6,572 nucleotides of DNA from Flavobacteriaceae bacterium (GTDB lineage Bacteria > Bacteroidota > Bacteroidia > Flavobacteriales > Weeksellaceae). Within the stretch, counting starts at the first letter, position 1; every line of letters starts with the position of its first letter. Under the pieces are notes generated by a model. That model did no database searches. It worked only from the letters and a program-made list of their open reading frames with translations, and had not been told where the DNA came from. The stretch lies in the NCBI GenBank assembly GCA_031273305.1, contig JAISSC010000123.1, positions 1-6,572 on the forward strand. The letters are read 5' to 3'. The position numbers were made by a program, and so were the translations under genes. Shown here in pieces: positions 1 to 5,764 of the stretch.

Positions 1-554
1 TGTAAAAAATAATCATTCGTTTCTTTTAAAACATTCTGACCGAACCTCACGGAAAGTACTGCCAATTCATTGGAAATCTCTCTTAATTTCTGTTTTTCTC
101 CCTCCGGAAGTAAAGCACCGTTCTTTGAAAAATGCTTATACGTTTTATCCAATAATCGGGCTTCTTCCTGATCCAGTTTTGATTTCAGGGTAGTCTCATA
201 TACTATCTTTATCTTCTCAAAGAGTTTTTCATTAAAGATAATATCATTGGCATACTCCGTAAGCATCGGAGATATTTCTCTGGCTAAATTCTGAAGATAA
301 TCATTGGTCTCCGCCGAGTTCAAATTAAAAAATACGGAAGCAACCTCATGGAGTTTTTTTCCTGTTGTTTCCAATGCCACAACAGTATTTACAAAAGTAG
401 GCGGGTCTGTGCTCGCAACTATTTGTTCTATCTCTCTTTTTGCCTCTTCAATAGCTTTCTCTATAGCCGGTTTAAAATCTTCCTGTTTAATATCTTCAAA
501 AGGAACACTTTGAAAAGGAGTATTAAATTTATCTAATAAATTAGTATTCATCAT
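1..554 (-). CDS. M3-family metallopeptidase (oligopeptidase A / peptidyl-dipeptidase Dcp type), N-terminal part
   Basis: The minus-strand frame is open from an ATG at 554 to the left edge, giving 184 residues of the N-terminus. The start LLDKFNTPFQSVPFEDIK, then an acidic/helical stretch (DFKPAIEKAIEEAKREIEQI) and later NSAETNDYLQNLAREISPML, is the pattern of the helical N-terminal lobe of M3 zinc oligopeptidases (Dcp/PrlC), which degrade short peptides in the cytoplasm or periplasm. The catalytic HExxH lies several hundred residues further on, outside the window, so activity cannot be judged. There is no signal peptide, so a cytoplasmic site is more likely. Two adjacent ATGs (554 and 551) could both start; I chose the first. 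No Shine-Dalgarno site is placed correctly. It lies 68 bp downstream of the hydrolase gene in the same direction, and no convincing promoter sits between them, so co-transcription is inferred. The oligopeptidase A versus Dcp choice is open. Confidence 0.85.
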   Translation of the reverse strand, partial: MMNTNLLDKFNTPFQSVPFEDIKQEDFKPAIEKAIEEAKREIEQIVASTDPPTFVNTVVALETTGKKLHEVASVFFNLNSAETNDYLQNLAREISPMLTEYANDIIFNEKLFEKIKIVYETTLKSKLDQEEARLLDKTYKHFSKNGALLPEGEKQKLREISNELAVLSVRFGQNVLKETNDYFL

Positions 555-622
555 TCTGGTTAAATATTATCCTCTTAAATCCAATAAACAATAATTATAC
601 CTTGTTTACGTGAAATTTAAGT

Positions 623-1315
623 CTATACAAACGTGTTTACATCTAAAGTTCCCCCGATGGATAAAAAAGTTAAATGTTTTTCTTCTGCAAGGAACATTTG
701 CTGTGCTTTTTCCTTATTTACTTTTATAGGAGGAAAAGTATCATAATGGGAAGCTATCACATTGCGTGTACCTGTGAATTTTGCTGCTACTATTGCATCA
801 TGAATTCCCATAGTGTACGTATTCCCTATGGGCAATATGGCGACATTAATATAGCCGTAAACATAGGGTAATGTTTTCATGTCTATGGTTAATGCCGTGT
901 CTCCCGAAAGATAAATTACCTTTCCATCCATTTTCATTAAAAAACCACAAGCCAGTCCTCCATAAGTGCCATCGGGAAAAGACGAGCTATGCACGGCAGA
1001 AACCATCTTAATTCTGCCAAAATCAAACCTTTTAACTCCTCCTATGTTCATAGAGATAACTTTATATCCCAGTTTTTCATAATACGAAGCAATTTCCGCA
1101 TTTGCCAAAATGGTTGCATCATTATTCTTAGCGATAATTTCCACATCCAGTATATGATCATAATGTGCATGAGTTAAAAGAATATACTCGGCTTTTATCC
1201 CATTTACGTCTATATTTTTAGCCAGCTCATTTCCTGAAATGAATGGGTCTACTACAACTGTAGAAGACGATGTTTTGAAACCAAAACATGCATGACCATA
1301 ATAGGTTATTTCCAT
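623..1315 (-). CDS. UPF0173-type metal-dependent hydrolase, metallo-beta-lactamase fold
   Basis: This is a complete 230-residue protein, the usual length for UPF0173. The metallo-beta-lactamase metal ligands are visible: H8 in YYGHAC, THAHYDH at 48-54 (H49, H51, D53, H54), H109 in SAVHSS, D139 in LSGDT and H190 in ASHYDTFPP. The PIGNTYTMG stretch at 162-170 is the family's second signature. The motif has Ala and Tyr where the commonest form has Gly (THGHGDH), but all ligands are kept, so an active dinuclear metal site is expected. There is no signal peptide, so it is cytoplasmic. The true substrate of the family is not established; do not read it as a beta-lactamase. ATG at 1315 fits the start of the fold (MEITYYGHA). 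It is transcribed away from the outer-membrane protein gene and probably continues into the M3 peptidase gene. Confidence 0.92.
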   Translation of the reverse strand: MEITYYGHACFGFKTSSSTVVVDPFISGNELAKNIDVNGIKAEYILLTHAHYDHILDVEIIAKNNDATILANAEIASYYEKLGYKVISMNIGGVKRFDFGRIKMVSAVHSSSFPDGTYGGLACGFLMKMDGKVIYLSGDTALTIDMKTLPYVYGYINVAILPIGNTYTMGIHDAIVAAKFTGTRNVIASHYDTFPPIKVNKEKAQQMFLAEEKHLTFLSIGGTLDVNTFV

Positions 1316-1353
1316 GGTGTTATTTTTTTGTTATTTTAATTACGTTTATTACT

Positions 1354-1385
1354 TTTCCAAATTTAATAAATAATAATTACCTTTG
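1354..1385 (+). promoter_or_regulatory. Predicted Bacteroidota-type promoter for the outer-membrane protein / lipoprotein unit
   Basis: TACCTTTG at 1378-1385 matches the -7 consensus TAnnTTTG exactly. TTTC at 1354-1357, one mismatch from TTTG, lies 20 nt upstream. The box ends 37 nt before the ATG at 1423, giving a leader of roughly 30 nt. It overlaps the divergent promoter on the other strand, so each -7 box lies beside or within the other's -33 region. Confidence 0.55.
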
Positions 1386-1389
1386 AAAA
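1358..1389 (-). promoter_or_regulatory. Predicted Bacteroidota-type promoter for the UPF0173 hydrolase gene
   Basis: Read on the minus strand, TAAATTTG (1365 down to 1358) matches the Bacteroidota -7 consensus TAnnTTTG exactly. TTTC (1388-1385), one mismatch from the TTTG -33 element, lies 19 nt upstream. The -7 box is about 42 nt from the ATG at 1315. This is a sequence match only. Confidence 0.5.
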
Positions 1390-1422
1390 CTTAATCAAAA
1401 AACATTTAATAATTTAGTATTT

Positions 1423-2019
1423 ATGAAACGAAATTTTTTAATACTCTTCTTACTGGCTGTCTCGGCGACCTCTTTTGCTCAGGTAAAATTTGGAGTTAAA
1501 GGAGGGATGGCTTTCGGATATAGCGGGAGTTTAAAACAAACGGTTACCAACATCAAAGAAAGCAATGCCAAAAACAGTATAGGATGGCATGCAGGGTTAT
1601 TCGGACGATTTACTATCGTAAAGTGGTTTATTCAACCGGAGATTTATTTCTCCTCAATGAAGACGGATTTAAATTCCTCAGAAGGTGAATTTTCCGCCAA
1701 TTACAATCGTTTGGATATTCCGGTATTGGCAGGAACCAAGATTTTAGGCATCGGGCGGTTATATGCCGGACCTGTATTTTCCACTACCTTAAGTGAGAAA
1801 ATTTCTCTTAAAAACATCCGAAAGACCGATACCGATAATTTCTCCCTCGCAGGTCAGCTGGGCGCAGGAGTAGATATTTTCTCCGTGACTTTCGATGTCC
1901 GTTATGAATTTGGTTTTAACAAAACTCAAACGAATTTCATCTCCAATAATACCGAAAAAGAATTTAAGTTTGAAAAAAGACCTAATTCTCTGCTGGTAAG
2001 TGTCGGATATAAATTTTAA
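1423..2019 (+). CDS. Small outer-membrane beta-barrel protein (porin-like, PorT/OMP_b-brl type)
   Basis: The 198-residue protein has a clear signal peptide: positive start MKRN, hydrophobic core, and a cleavage site after SFA at residue 19 leaving Q20. The mature part begins VKFGVKGGMAFGY, the typical first strand of the Bacteroidota outer-membrane beta-barrel family. It continues as alternating strands (WHAGLFGRF, FIQPEIYFSS, RLDIPVLAGTKI, RLYAGPVFST, LAGQLGAGVDI, FDVRYEFGF) and ends LLVSVGYKF. A terminal Phe is the usual barrel-assembly signal. This suggests about eight strands in the outer membrane. Proteins of this size usually have structural or unknown roles, and no ligand can be read here. 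The start is supported by the signal peptide and by the promoter about 40 nt upstream. It is followed after 48 bp by the lipoprotein gene with no promoter between, so the two are likely co-transcribed. Confidence 0.88.
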   Translation: MKRNFLILFLLAVSATSFAQVKFGVKGGMAFGYSGSLKQTVTNIKESNAKNSIGWHAGLFGRFTIVKWFIQPEIYFSSMKTDLNSSEGEFSANYNRLDIPVLAGTKILGIGRLYAGPVFSTTLSEKISLKNIRKTDTDNFSLAGQLGAGVDIFSVTFDVRYEFGFNKTQTNFISNNTEKEFKFEKRPNSLLVSVGYKF

Positions 2020-2067
2020 AAGCAGGTAAAATATCAGAATTATCCCTTCAAAACAGTAAAAGTTACT

Positions 2068-3477
2068 ATGAAAAAAATATCTTATGTAATTTTCTTATCA
2101 TTAGTATTATTATCAGTCTTTTCCTGTAGGGATGATTACGATTACAATCCTGCATCCGCTCCACTTCGGTTCTCTAAAGACACCGTTATGCTGGATACCG
2201 TATTTTCCACAATACGTTCGGAAACCTATGCCCTGAAAGTATACAATCAACAGGACGAAGACGTGAATATTCCCGAAATTTATCTTGAAAAAGGAGCGGA
2301 TTCCCAATTCAAGATCAATGTGGATGGTATTCCGGGAGGAGATTCAAACAATAACCATTTCCAAAATATCCCCATACGTGCTAAGGACAGCATATATATT
2401 TTCATAGAAATTGCTCCGGGAGCGATTTCCACCGGCGAAGCTCTGGCTGATGAGGATTTAATTTTCAATACCATAGGGCATACTCAAAAAGTTAAGCTCC
2501 TTTCATTGATAGAAGATGCCGATTTCTATTTTTCCACTACCGGAACAAAAGAAATTTCCTCTGATCTGATATGGGATAATACCAAATCCAAAGTGATATA
2601 TGGCGACCTGAAATTTACCAACGGAGCAAAATTAACCATAGAGGAAGGAACTAAGGTCTATTTCCATAAAAACGCCGGACTTATCATCGACGAGGGAGGA
2701 GAACTTCACATTAACGGCTCACTGAACAAGGAGGTGACACTCAGGGGAGACCGCCACGACACCAAATACGATTCTCTTCCTGCCAACTGGAATCAGGTTT
2801 ATCTGGCTTCAGGTGCATATGCCGATGTAAACTATGCGATTGTACGAGGAGGAAATCATGCCTTTTATCTGGAGACGGATGCACAGCTTGATATTTCCAA
2901 TACAAAAATTTATAATTTCCTTTATTCCGGAATTTATTCTATCGGAGGAAAAGTAACCGGGAAAAATCTGGCTATAAATAACTGCGGAACTGCTGATCTC
3001 CTTTTGGAATATGGCGGAACCTACGATTTCACTCACTGTTCCTTTGCCAACTATTGGAACCTCACACTCGGAGCAGGATATTCCGTATATTTATCCAACG
3101 CATATCAAAGTCCGCAAGGAGAAGTTTATAAGAACTTAACTGCCGTTTTTAAAAATTGTATCTTCTGGACTCGAAGTGCCGACAGCATTTATCTGGACAA
3201 ACACAACGATGCCTCTTTCAGCTATACTTTTGATACGAACCTTATTAAAAACAGTGCTAAAGGGATACCTATTGACGGAGATCCCGGCTTTGTTGACATT
3301 CTGCTAAACGAAGACCCACTTTTTTATAAAACATGGTTTTCCAATACCCTGTTGAGCCTAAAACCGGAATCTCCGGCATTGGGAAAGGCTAATCCTACCT
3401 ATGCCAACTTGGTTCCGCAGGATATTAACGGAATTTCCAGAACCAATAACCCCGATTTAGGAGCTTATCAAAATTAA
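2068..3477 (+). CDS. Lipoprotein with predicted right-handed beta-helix domain
   Basis: The 469-residue protein starts with a lipoprotein signal (MKKISYVIFLSLVLLS, lipobox VFSC) and lipidated Cys at position 20. The residues just after it, RDDYDY, are acidic and resemble the surface-export signal known in Bacteroidota lipoproteins, so display outside the outer membrane is plausible. Residues about 30-150 (LRFSKDTVMLDTVFST, KVYNQQDEDVNIPEIYL, INVDGIPGG, KDSIYIFIEI) form a conserved Bacteroidota N-terminal beta-sandwich-like region. From about 165 there are repeating short strands (KLTIEEGTKVYFH, AGLIIDEGGELHINGS, ADVNYAIVRGG, LDISNTKIYNF, GKNLAINNCG), the look of a pectin-lyase-like parallel beta-helix. 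The end SPALGKA ... DLGAYQN is typical of such proteins. No catalytic residues can be assigned; it may bind or act on polysaccharide, but this is unproven. It is probably in one operon with the barrel protein upstream. Confidence 0.85.
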   Translation: MKKISYVIFLSLVLLSVFSCRDDYDYNPASAPLRFSKDTVMLDTVFSTIRSETYALKVYNQQDEDVNIPEIYLEKGADSQFKINVDGIPGGDSNNNHFQNIPIRAKDSIYIFIEIAPGAISTGEALADEDLIFNTIGHTQKVKLLSLIEDADFYFSTTGTKEISSDLIWDNTKSKVIYGDLKFTNGAKLTIEEGTKVYFHKNAGLIIDEGGELHINGSLNKEVTLRGDRHDTKYDSLPANWNQVYLASGAYADVNYAIVRGGNHAFYLETDAQLDISNTKIYNFLYSGIYSIGGKVTGKNLAINNCGTADLLLEYGGTYDFTHCSFANYWNLTLGAGYSVYLSNAYQSPQGEVYKNLTAVFKNCIFWTRSADSIYLDKHNDASFSYTFDTNLIKNSAKGIPIDGDPGFVDILLNEDPLFYKTWFSNTLLSLKPESPALGKANPTYANLVPQDINGISRTNNPDLGAYQN

Positions 3478-3520
3478 TTGAGACTTGTATTGCAAGCAGA
3501 AGCCTGAAAGTCTTGATTTT
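3478..3520 (+). terminator. Possible weak terminator after the lipoprotein gene
   Basis: Directly after the TAA stop, 3478-3486 (TTGAGACTT) can pair with 3508-3516 (AAGTCTTGA): seven Watson-Crick pairs and two G-T wobbles, followed by TTTT at 3517-3520. The 21-nt loop contains most of the first copy of the 33-bp repeat. The large loop and short T-run make this only a weak intrinsic terminator candidate. Confidence 0.3.
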
Positions 3521-3524
3521 CATA
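3492..3524 (+). repeat. Interrupted 33-bp direct repeat, copy 1
   Basis: The core GCAAGCAGAAGCCTGAAAG (3492-3510) is followed by four variable bases (TCTT) and then GATTTTCATA (3515-3524). The same arrangement recurs exactly 170 bp downstream with a different four-base spacer. The spacer pairs with sequence just upstream of the core (AGACTT, 3481-3486), so this copy can sit in the loop of a hairpin. Confidence 0.85.
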
Positions 3525-3534
3525 CCACCTACTG

Positions 3535-3550
3535 ATTCATTCATTCATTC
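3535..3550 (+). repeat. ATTC tetranucleotide microsatellite, four copies
   Basis: Four perfect tandem ATTC units lie in noncoding sequence 58 bp after the lipoprotein stop. Such tracts can slip and change length, but here it is neither within a gene nor clearly within a promoter, so no phase-variation role is evident. Confidence 0.8.
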
Positions 3551-3580
3551 AGAGAGTATTTTTTATGAATATCCCCTGAC

Positions 3581-3607
3581 TTTGGCATTTTAAAAGGCTT
3601 AATTTTG
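3581..3607 (+). promoter_or_regulatory. Promoter-like site inside the gene-free block
   Basis: TTTG at 3581-3584 and TAATTTTG at 3600-3607 match the Bacteroidota -33 and -7 consensus exactly, but the spacing is only 15 nt against a usual 17-23. Transcription would begin near 3613 and read into the second 33-bp repeat and the inverted-repeat element. No gene follows for about 570 bp, so it is either a chance match, a relic, or the start of a noncoding RNA. Confidence 0.3.
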
Positions 3608-3661
3608 CAACTATATAACAATCAGAATTTTATAATTTTTATAATACCAAAATTAGGTGTC

Positions 3662-3694
3662 GCAAGCAGAAGCCTGAAAGGACAGATTTTCATA
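3662..3694 (+). repeat. Interrupted 33-bp direct repeat, copy 2
   Basis: The core GCAAGCAGAAGCCTGAAAG (3662-3680) and tail GATTTTCATA (3685-3694) are identical to copy 1, with spacer GACA instead of TCTT. Here the spacer is complementary to TGTC just before the core (3658-3661), so pairing across the core is kept although the bases differ. The copy ends one base before the left terminal repeat of the MITE-like element. Confidence 0.85.
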
Positions 3695-3730
3695 AGAGGT
3701 TGTCCAAAAAGCGGATACATTTCACGATAG

Positions 3731-3756
3731 GGCAAGTCCCGCATGGGACGACACTT
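3731..3756 (+). repeat. Palindromic (REP-like) unit 1
   Basis: GGCAAGTCCC, loop GCAT, then GGGACGACACTT. GTCCC (3736-3740) pairs with GGGAC (3745-3749). The same unit with a three-base loop recurs at 3804-3828, and CACGAT stands just upstream of both. Short palindromes of this type are common intergenic repeats in Bacteroidota; assignment to a named family would need a database search. Confidence 0.75.
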
Positions 3757-3762
3757 TATTAA

Positions 3763-3782
3763 CCGTATGCTTTAGCTTATGG
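3763..3782 (+). other. Hairpin between the two palindromic units
   Basis: CCGTATGC (3763-3770) pairs with GCTTATGG (3775-3782) around the loop TTTA, with one G-T wobble and one T-T mismatch. It lies between the two GTCCC/GGGAC units, giving three hairpins in about 90 bp inside the inverted-repeat element. Confidence 0.5.
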
Positions 3783-3803
3783 GACAGGTGGTAGCAACAC
3801 GAT

Positions 3804-3828
3804 GGCAAGTCCCGGAGGGACGACACTT
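3804..3828 (+). repeat. Palindromic (REP-like) unit 2
   Basis: GGCAAGTCCC, loop GGA, then GGGACGACACTT. GTCCC (3809-3813) pairs with GGGAC (3817-3821). It is identical to unit 1 except for the loop (GGA against GCAT), so the stems are conserved while the loop varies. Confidence 0.75.
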
Positions 3829-3904
3829 ACCTGATATTATGCGATTCTCAGAAGGGTTCGCTAACCTTTTTGGACAGCCTCACAACGATAACAAATAACG
3901 CCAT

Positions 3905-3934
3905 CTGAAAGGCGGTACTAGTCTTGCTTTTCAG
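3905..3934 (+). other. Nine-pair hairpin upstream of radA
   Basis: CTGAAAGGC (3905-3913) pairs with GCTTTTCAG (3926-3934), with one G-T wobble and a 12-nt loop. There is no T-run after it, so it is not an intrinsic terminator. The right arm plus GGC (TTTCAGGC, 3928-3935) is an inverted copy of GCCTGAAA from the 33-bp repeat core, so it may be a degraded relative. Confidence 0.4.
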
Positions 3935-4128
3935 GCATAGAGTGGGGGTGGGGACTGTAAAGAAAACCTTGCCTAACTAGTATTTTGCCTTAAGGGTTGC
4001 AAGATTACCACAATTTAGCCAAGTACAAAAGTTACTACATTTTAACCATACAGTTACATTATTAAACATGATTTTTTTCATAAAAAGGCAGTTAAAAATT
4101 AAATTCCGATTTAATTTTACTTTAAGAA

Positions 4129-4160
4129 TTCGTTATTCGTTGAAAAATAAGTTACTTTTG
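4129..4160 (+). promoter_or_regulatory. Predicted radA promoter
   Basis: TACTTTTG at 4153-4160 matches the Bacteroidota -7 consensus TAnnTTTG exactly, and TTCG at 4129-4132 (one mismatch from TTTG) lies 20 nt upstream. The radA ATG follows 26 nt after the -7 box, giving a leader of about 20 nt. Confidence 0.5.
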
Positions 4161-4186
4161 TATTTATTTTATAATATAAATAAAGG

Positions 4187-5536
4187 ATGTCTAAGATTAA
4201 AACTACATTTTTTTGCCAGAGTTGTGGTGCTCAATATTCTCAATGGTTAGGGCAGTGTAAGGCTTGCGGAGAATGGAATTCTATTGTGGAAGAGGTGATG
4301 GAGAAAGAACCTAAACACACTGCTTCTATGGATAAGGAGATAAAAAACAATGCTTATAATATCCATGAGATAGAAACCCGTGAGGAATATCGTATCTTAT
4401 CGCAAGATTCCGAAATGGATCAATTGCTTGGTGGAGGTATTGTTCCGGGCAGTGTTATTTTAATTGGTGGTGAACCGGGAATAGGGAAATCGACCTTATT
4501 ATTACAAATCTCCCTCCAAATCCCCAGAAAGGTTCTCTATGTTTCGGGGGAAGAAAGCAACAATCAGATAAAAATGAGGGCAGACCGTTTGGATATAGCT
4601 AATACTGATTGTTTTATTTTAACGGAAACTTCTACTCAAAAGATATTAAAAAAGGCTAAAGAACTACGACCCGAACTGTTGGTTATTGATTCTATTCAAA
4701 CTCTTTATTCTTCGTATATTGAATCTTCTCCGGGCAGTATTTCACAGATCAGGGAATGTGCATCGGAATTGATACGGTATGCAAAGGAAACGGCTACGCC
4801 TGTTTTTTTAATCGGGCATATTACTAAAGAGGGTTCTATTGCGGGTCCCAAGATACTGGAACATATGGTGGATGTGGTTCTTCAATTTGAGGGTGACCGA
4901 AATTATATTTTTCGGTTACTTCGGGCGAATAAAAACCGGTATGGTTCCACTTCCGAACTGGGAATTTATGAGATGTTCTCTTCGGGGCTGCGTCAGGTAA
5001 AGAATCCTTCCGAAATATTAGTTTCCAAGAAAGATGAAAATTTATCGGGTAGTGCCATTGCCGTCACGTTGGATGGGCTTCGTCCTATGTTGATAGAAAT
5101 ACAGGCTCTGGTATCTACGGCGGTTTATGGAACTCCTCAACGGGTTACTACGGGTTTTGATGTTAAAAGGCTGAATATGTTACTGGCTGTTTTGGAAAAA
5201 CGTGCAGGCTTCCATTTGGGGACTAAGGATGTTTTTCTGAACATTACAGGAGGCATACGGGCGGATGACCCTGCTATTGATTTAGCCGTAATTTGTGCTA
5301 TTTTATCTTCAAACGAGGATATTTCCCTGCCCGATAATTGCCTGTTTGCAGGAGAGGTGGGATTGAGCGGAGAAATTCGTGCCGTAAATCGGATAGAACA
5401 ACGAATTACGGAGGCTGAAAAATTGGGATATGATGTTATTTTTATCTCGAAATATAACAAGATAGAATCCAAAAAATATAACATCCGTGTTGAGCTGGTC
5501 TCTAAAGTAGAGGATGTATACAAAATGTTATTTTAG
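4187..5536 (+). CDS. radA: DNA repair protein RadA (RecA-like branch-migration ATPase)
   Basis: RadA is a cytoplasmic ATPase that promotes branch migration and processing of recombination intermediates. The 449 residues match the family's usual length (about 450-460), and all the hallmarks are present. An N-terminal C4 zinc finger has C10, C13, C24 and C27 in CQSCGAQ and CKACGEW. A Walker A motif GEPGIGKST lies at 95-103 with K101, and a Walker B-like LLVIDSIQT at 164-172 with D168. The RadA-specific KNRYG is at 249-253. A Lon-protease-like C-terminal domain follows, ending in GEVGLSGEIRAVNRIEQRI. The Lon-like domain is structural in RadA, not proteolytic. The ATG at 4187 is fixed by the zinc finger starting a few residues later (KTTFFCQSC) and by the predicted promoter 26 nt upstream. 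It appears to be a single-gene unit, convergent with the methyltransferase-specificity gene. No defect is seen. Confidence 0.97.
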   Translation: MSKIKTTFFCQSCGAQYSQWLGQCKACGEWNSIVEEVMEKEPKHTASMDKEIKNNAYNIHEIETREEYRILSQDSEMDQLLGGGIVPGSVILIGGEPGIGKSTLLLQISLQIPRKVLYVSGEESNNQIKMRADRLDIANTDCFILTETSTQKILKKAKELRPELLVIDSIQTLYSSYIESSPGSISQIRECASELIRYAKETATPVFLIGHITKEGSIAGPKILEHMVDVVLQFEGDRNYIFRLLRANKNRYGSTSELGIYEMFSSGLRQVKNPSEILVSKKDENLSGSAIAVTLDGLRPMLIEIQALVSTAVYGTPQRVTTGFDVKRLNMLLAVLEKRAGFHLGTKDVFLNITGGIRADDPAIDLAVICAILSSNEDISLPDNCLFAGEVGLSGEIRAVNRIEQRITEAEKLGYDVIFISKYNKIESKKYNIRVELVSKVEDVYKMLF

Positions 5537-5574
5537 TTTTTTGGAATTATATCTCTTATGGTACTAAAAATAGT

Positions 5575-5610
5575 AAATCAAAAAGTAACTTTAAAAATTC
5601 TTTTGATTTT
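5575..5610 (+). terminator. Candidate AT-rich terminator after radA
   Basis: AAATCAAAA (5575-5583) pairs perfectly with TTTTGATTT (5601-5609), a nine-pair stem with a 17-nt loop, 38 nt after the radA stop. The stem has one G-C pair and the following T-run is short, so it is a weak candidate. A second small hairpin followed by five Ts lies at 5646-5663 (CATTACAGTAATG then TTTTT) and may serve instead. Confidence 0.35.
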
Positions 5611-5735
5611 AATTATGTAAGTTCTTATAAGGTATATAAGCCATCCATTACAGTAATGTTTTTAAACTGGGCGATGGTGGTTTTTAGAAGACGAAACTTT
5701 TAGTTTATCACCTAATGTTTAAGTTTAGCAACTTT

Positions 5736-5762
5736 GTAGGCTCGCCATTTTGCCAAGCTTAC
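5736..5762 (-). other. Imperfect hairpin just after the methyltransferase-specificity gene
   Basis: The 27 bp pair end to end: 12 positions per arm with two mismatches and one G-T wobble around the loop TTT. On the minus strand it begins two bases after the TAA stop (5765-5767) of the M-S gene. No T-run follows in that direction, so it is not a standard terminator; it may help 3'-end stability or be a recombination or repeat relic. Confidence 0.4.
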
Positions 5763-5764
5763 TG

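Larger units (their letters stand above)
3696..3881. mobile_element. MITE-like 186-bp element with 16-bp terminal inverted repeats
   Basis: The left end GAGGTTGTCCAAAAAG (3696-3711) and the reverse complement of the right end (3866-3881), GAGGCTGTCCAAAAAG, match at 15 of 16 positions. The 186 bp encode no transposase, so if mobile it would depend on an insertion sequence elsewhere with matching ends. The inside holds two GTCCC/GGGAC palindromic units and a third hairpin. No convincing target-site duplication is visible: the flanks read ...TTTCATAA and ACAACGAT. An alternative reading is a structured noncoding RNA closed by the terminal stem. Confidence 0.6.
3478..4186. other. Gene-free intergenic block, 709 bp, rich in repeats and hairpins
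   Basis: No reading frame here has protein-like content on either strand; the 60-codon frame starting at 4068 overlaps radA out of frame and looks like chance. The block instead holds a duplicated interrupted repeat, a tetranucleotide microsatellite, a promoter-like site, a 186-bp element with terminal inverted repeats containing palindromic units, a further hairpin, and the radA promoter region. I found no tRNA or rRNA. Confidence 0.7.

Noticed and set aside
304..536. Two plus-strand open frames opposite the M3 peptidase gene
   Set aside because: They are antisense to a conserved coding region and their compositions look like reverse-strand artefacts.
2019..2068. Separate promoter for the lipoprotein gene
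   Set aside because: No TAnnTTTG box was found in the 48-bp gap, so read-through from the barrel-protein promoter is the simpler reading.
3492..3694. CRISPR array
   Set aside because: Only two repeat copies, 170 bp apart with a four-base gap inside each unit; there are no regular spacers and no cas genes.
3696..3881. Complete insertion sequence
   Set aside because: The terminal inverted repeats enclose only 186 bp and no transposase frame, so at most it is a nonautonomous element.
3882..4060. tRNA or small structured RNA gene in the region before radA
   Set aside because: Only an isolated hairpin (3905-3934) was found; there is no cloverleaf, no T-loop GTTCRA motif and no CCA end.
4068..4250. 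Open frame of 60 codons on the plus strand before radA
   Set aside because: It is low-complexity (Lys/Phe/Leu-rich) from AT-rich noncoding DNA, covers the radA promoter and overlaps the radA zinc finger in another frame.
5137..5523. 128-codon minus-strand open frame inside radA
   Set aside because: It is the antisense shadow of the well-conserved RadA C-terminal domain and shows no recognisable domain.
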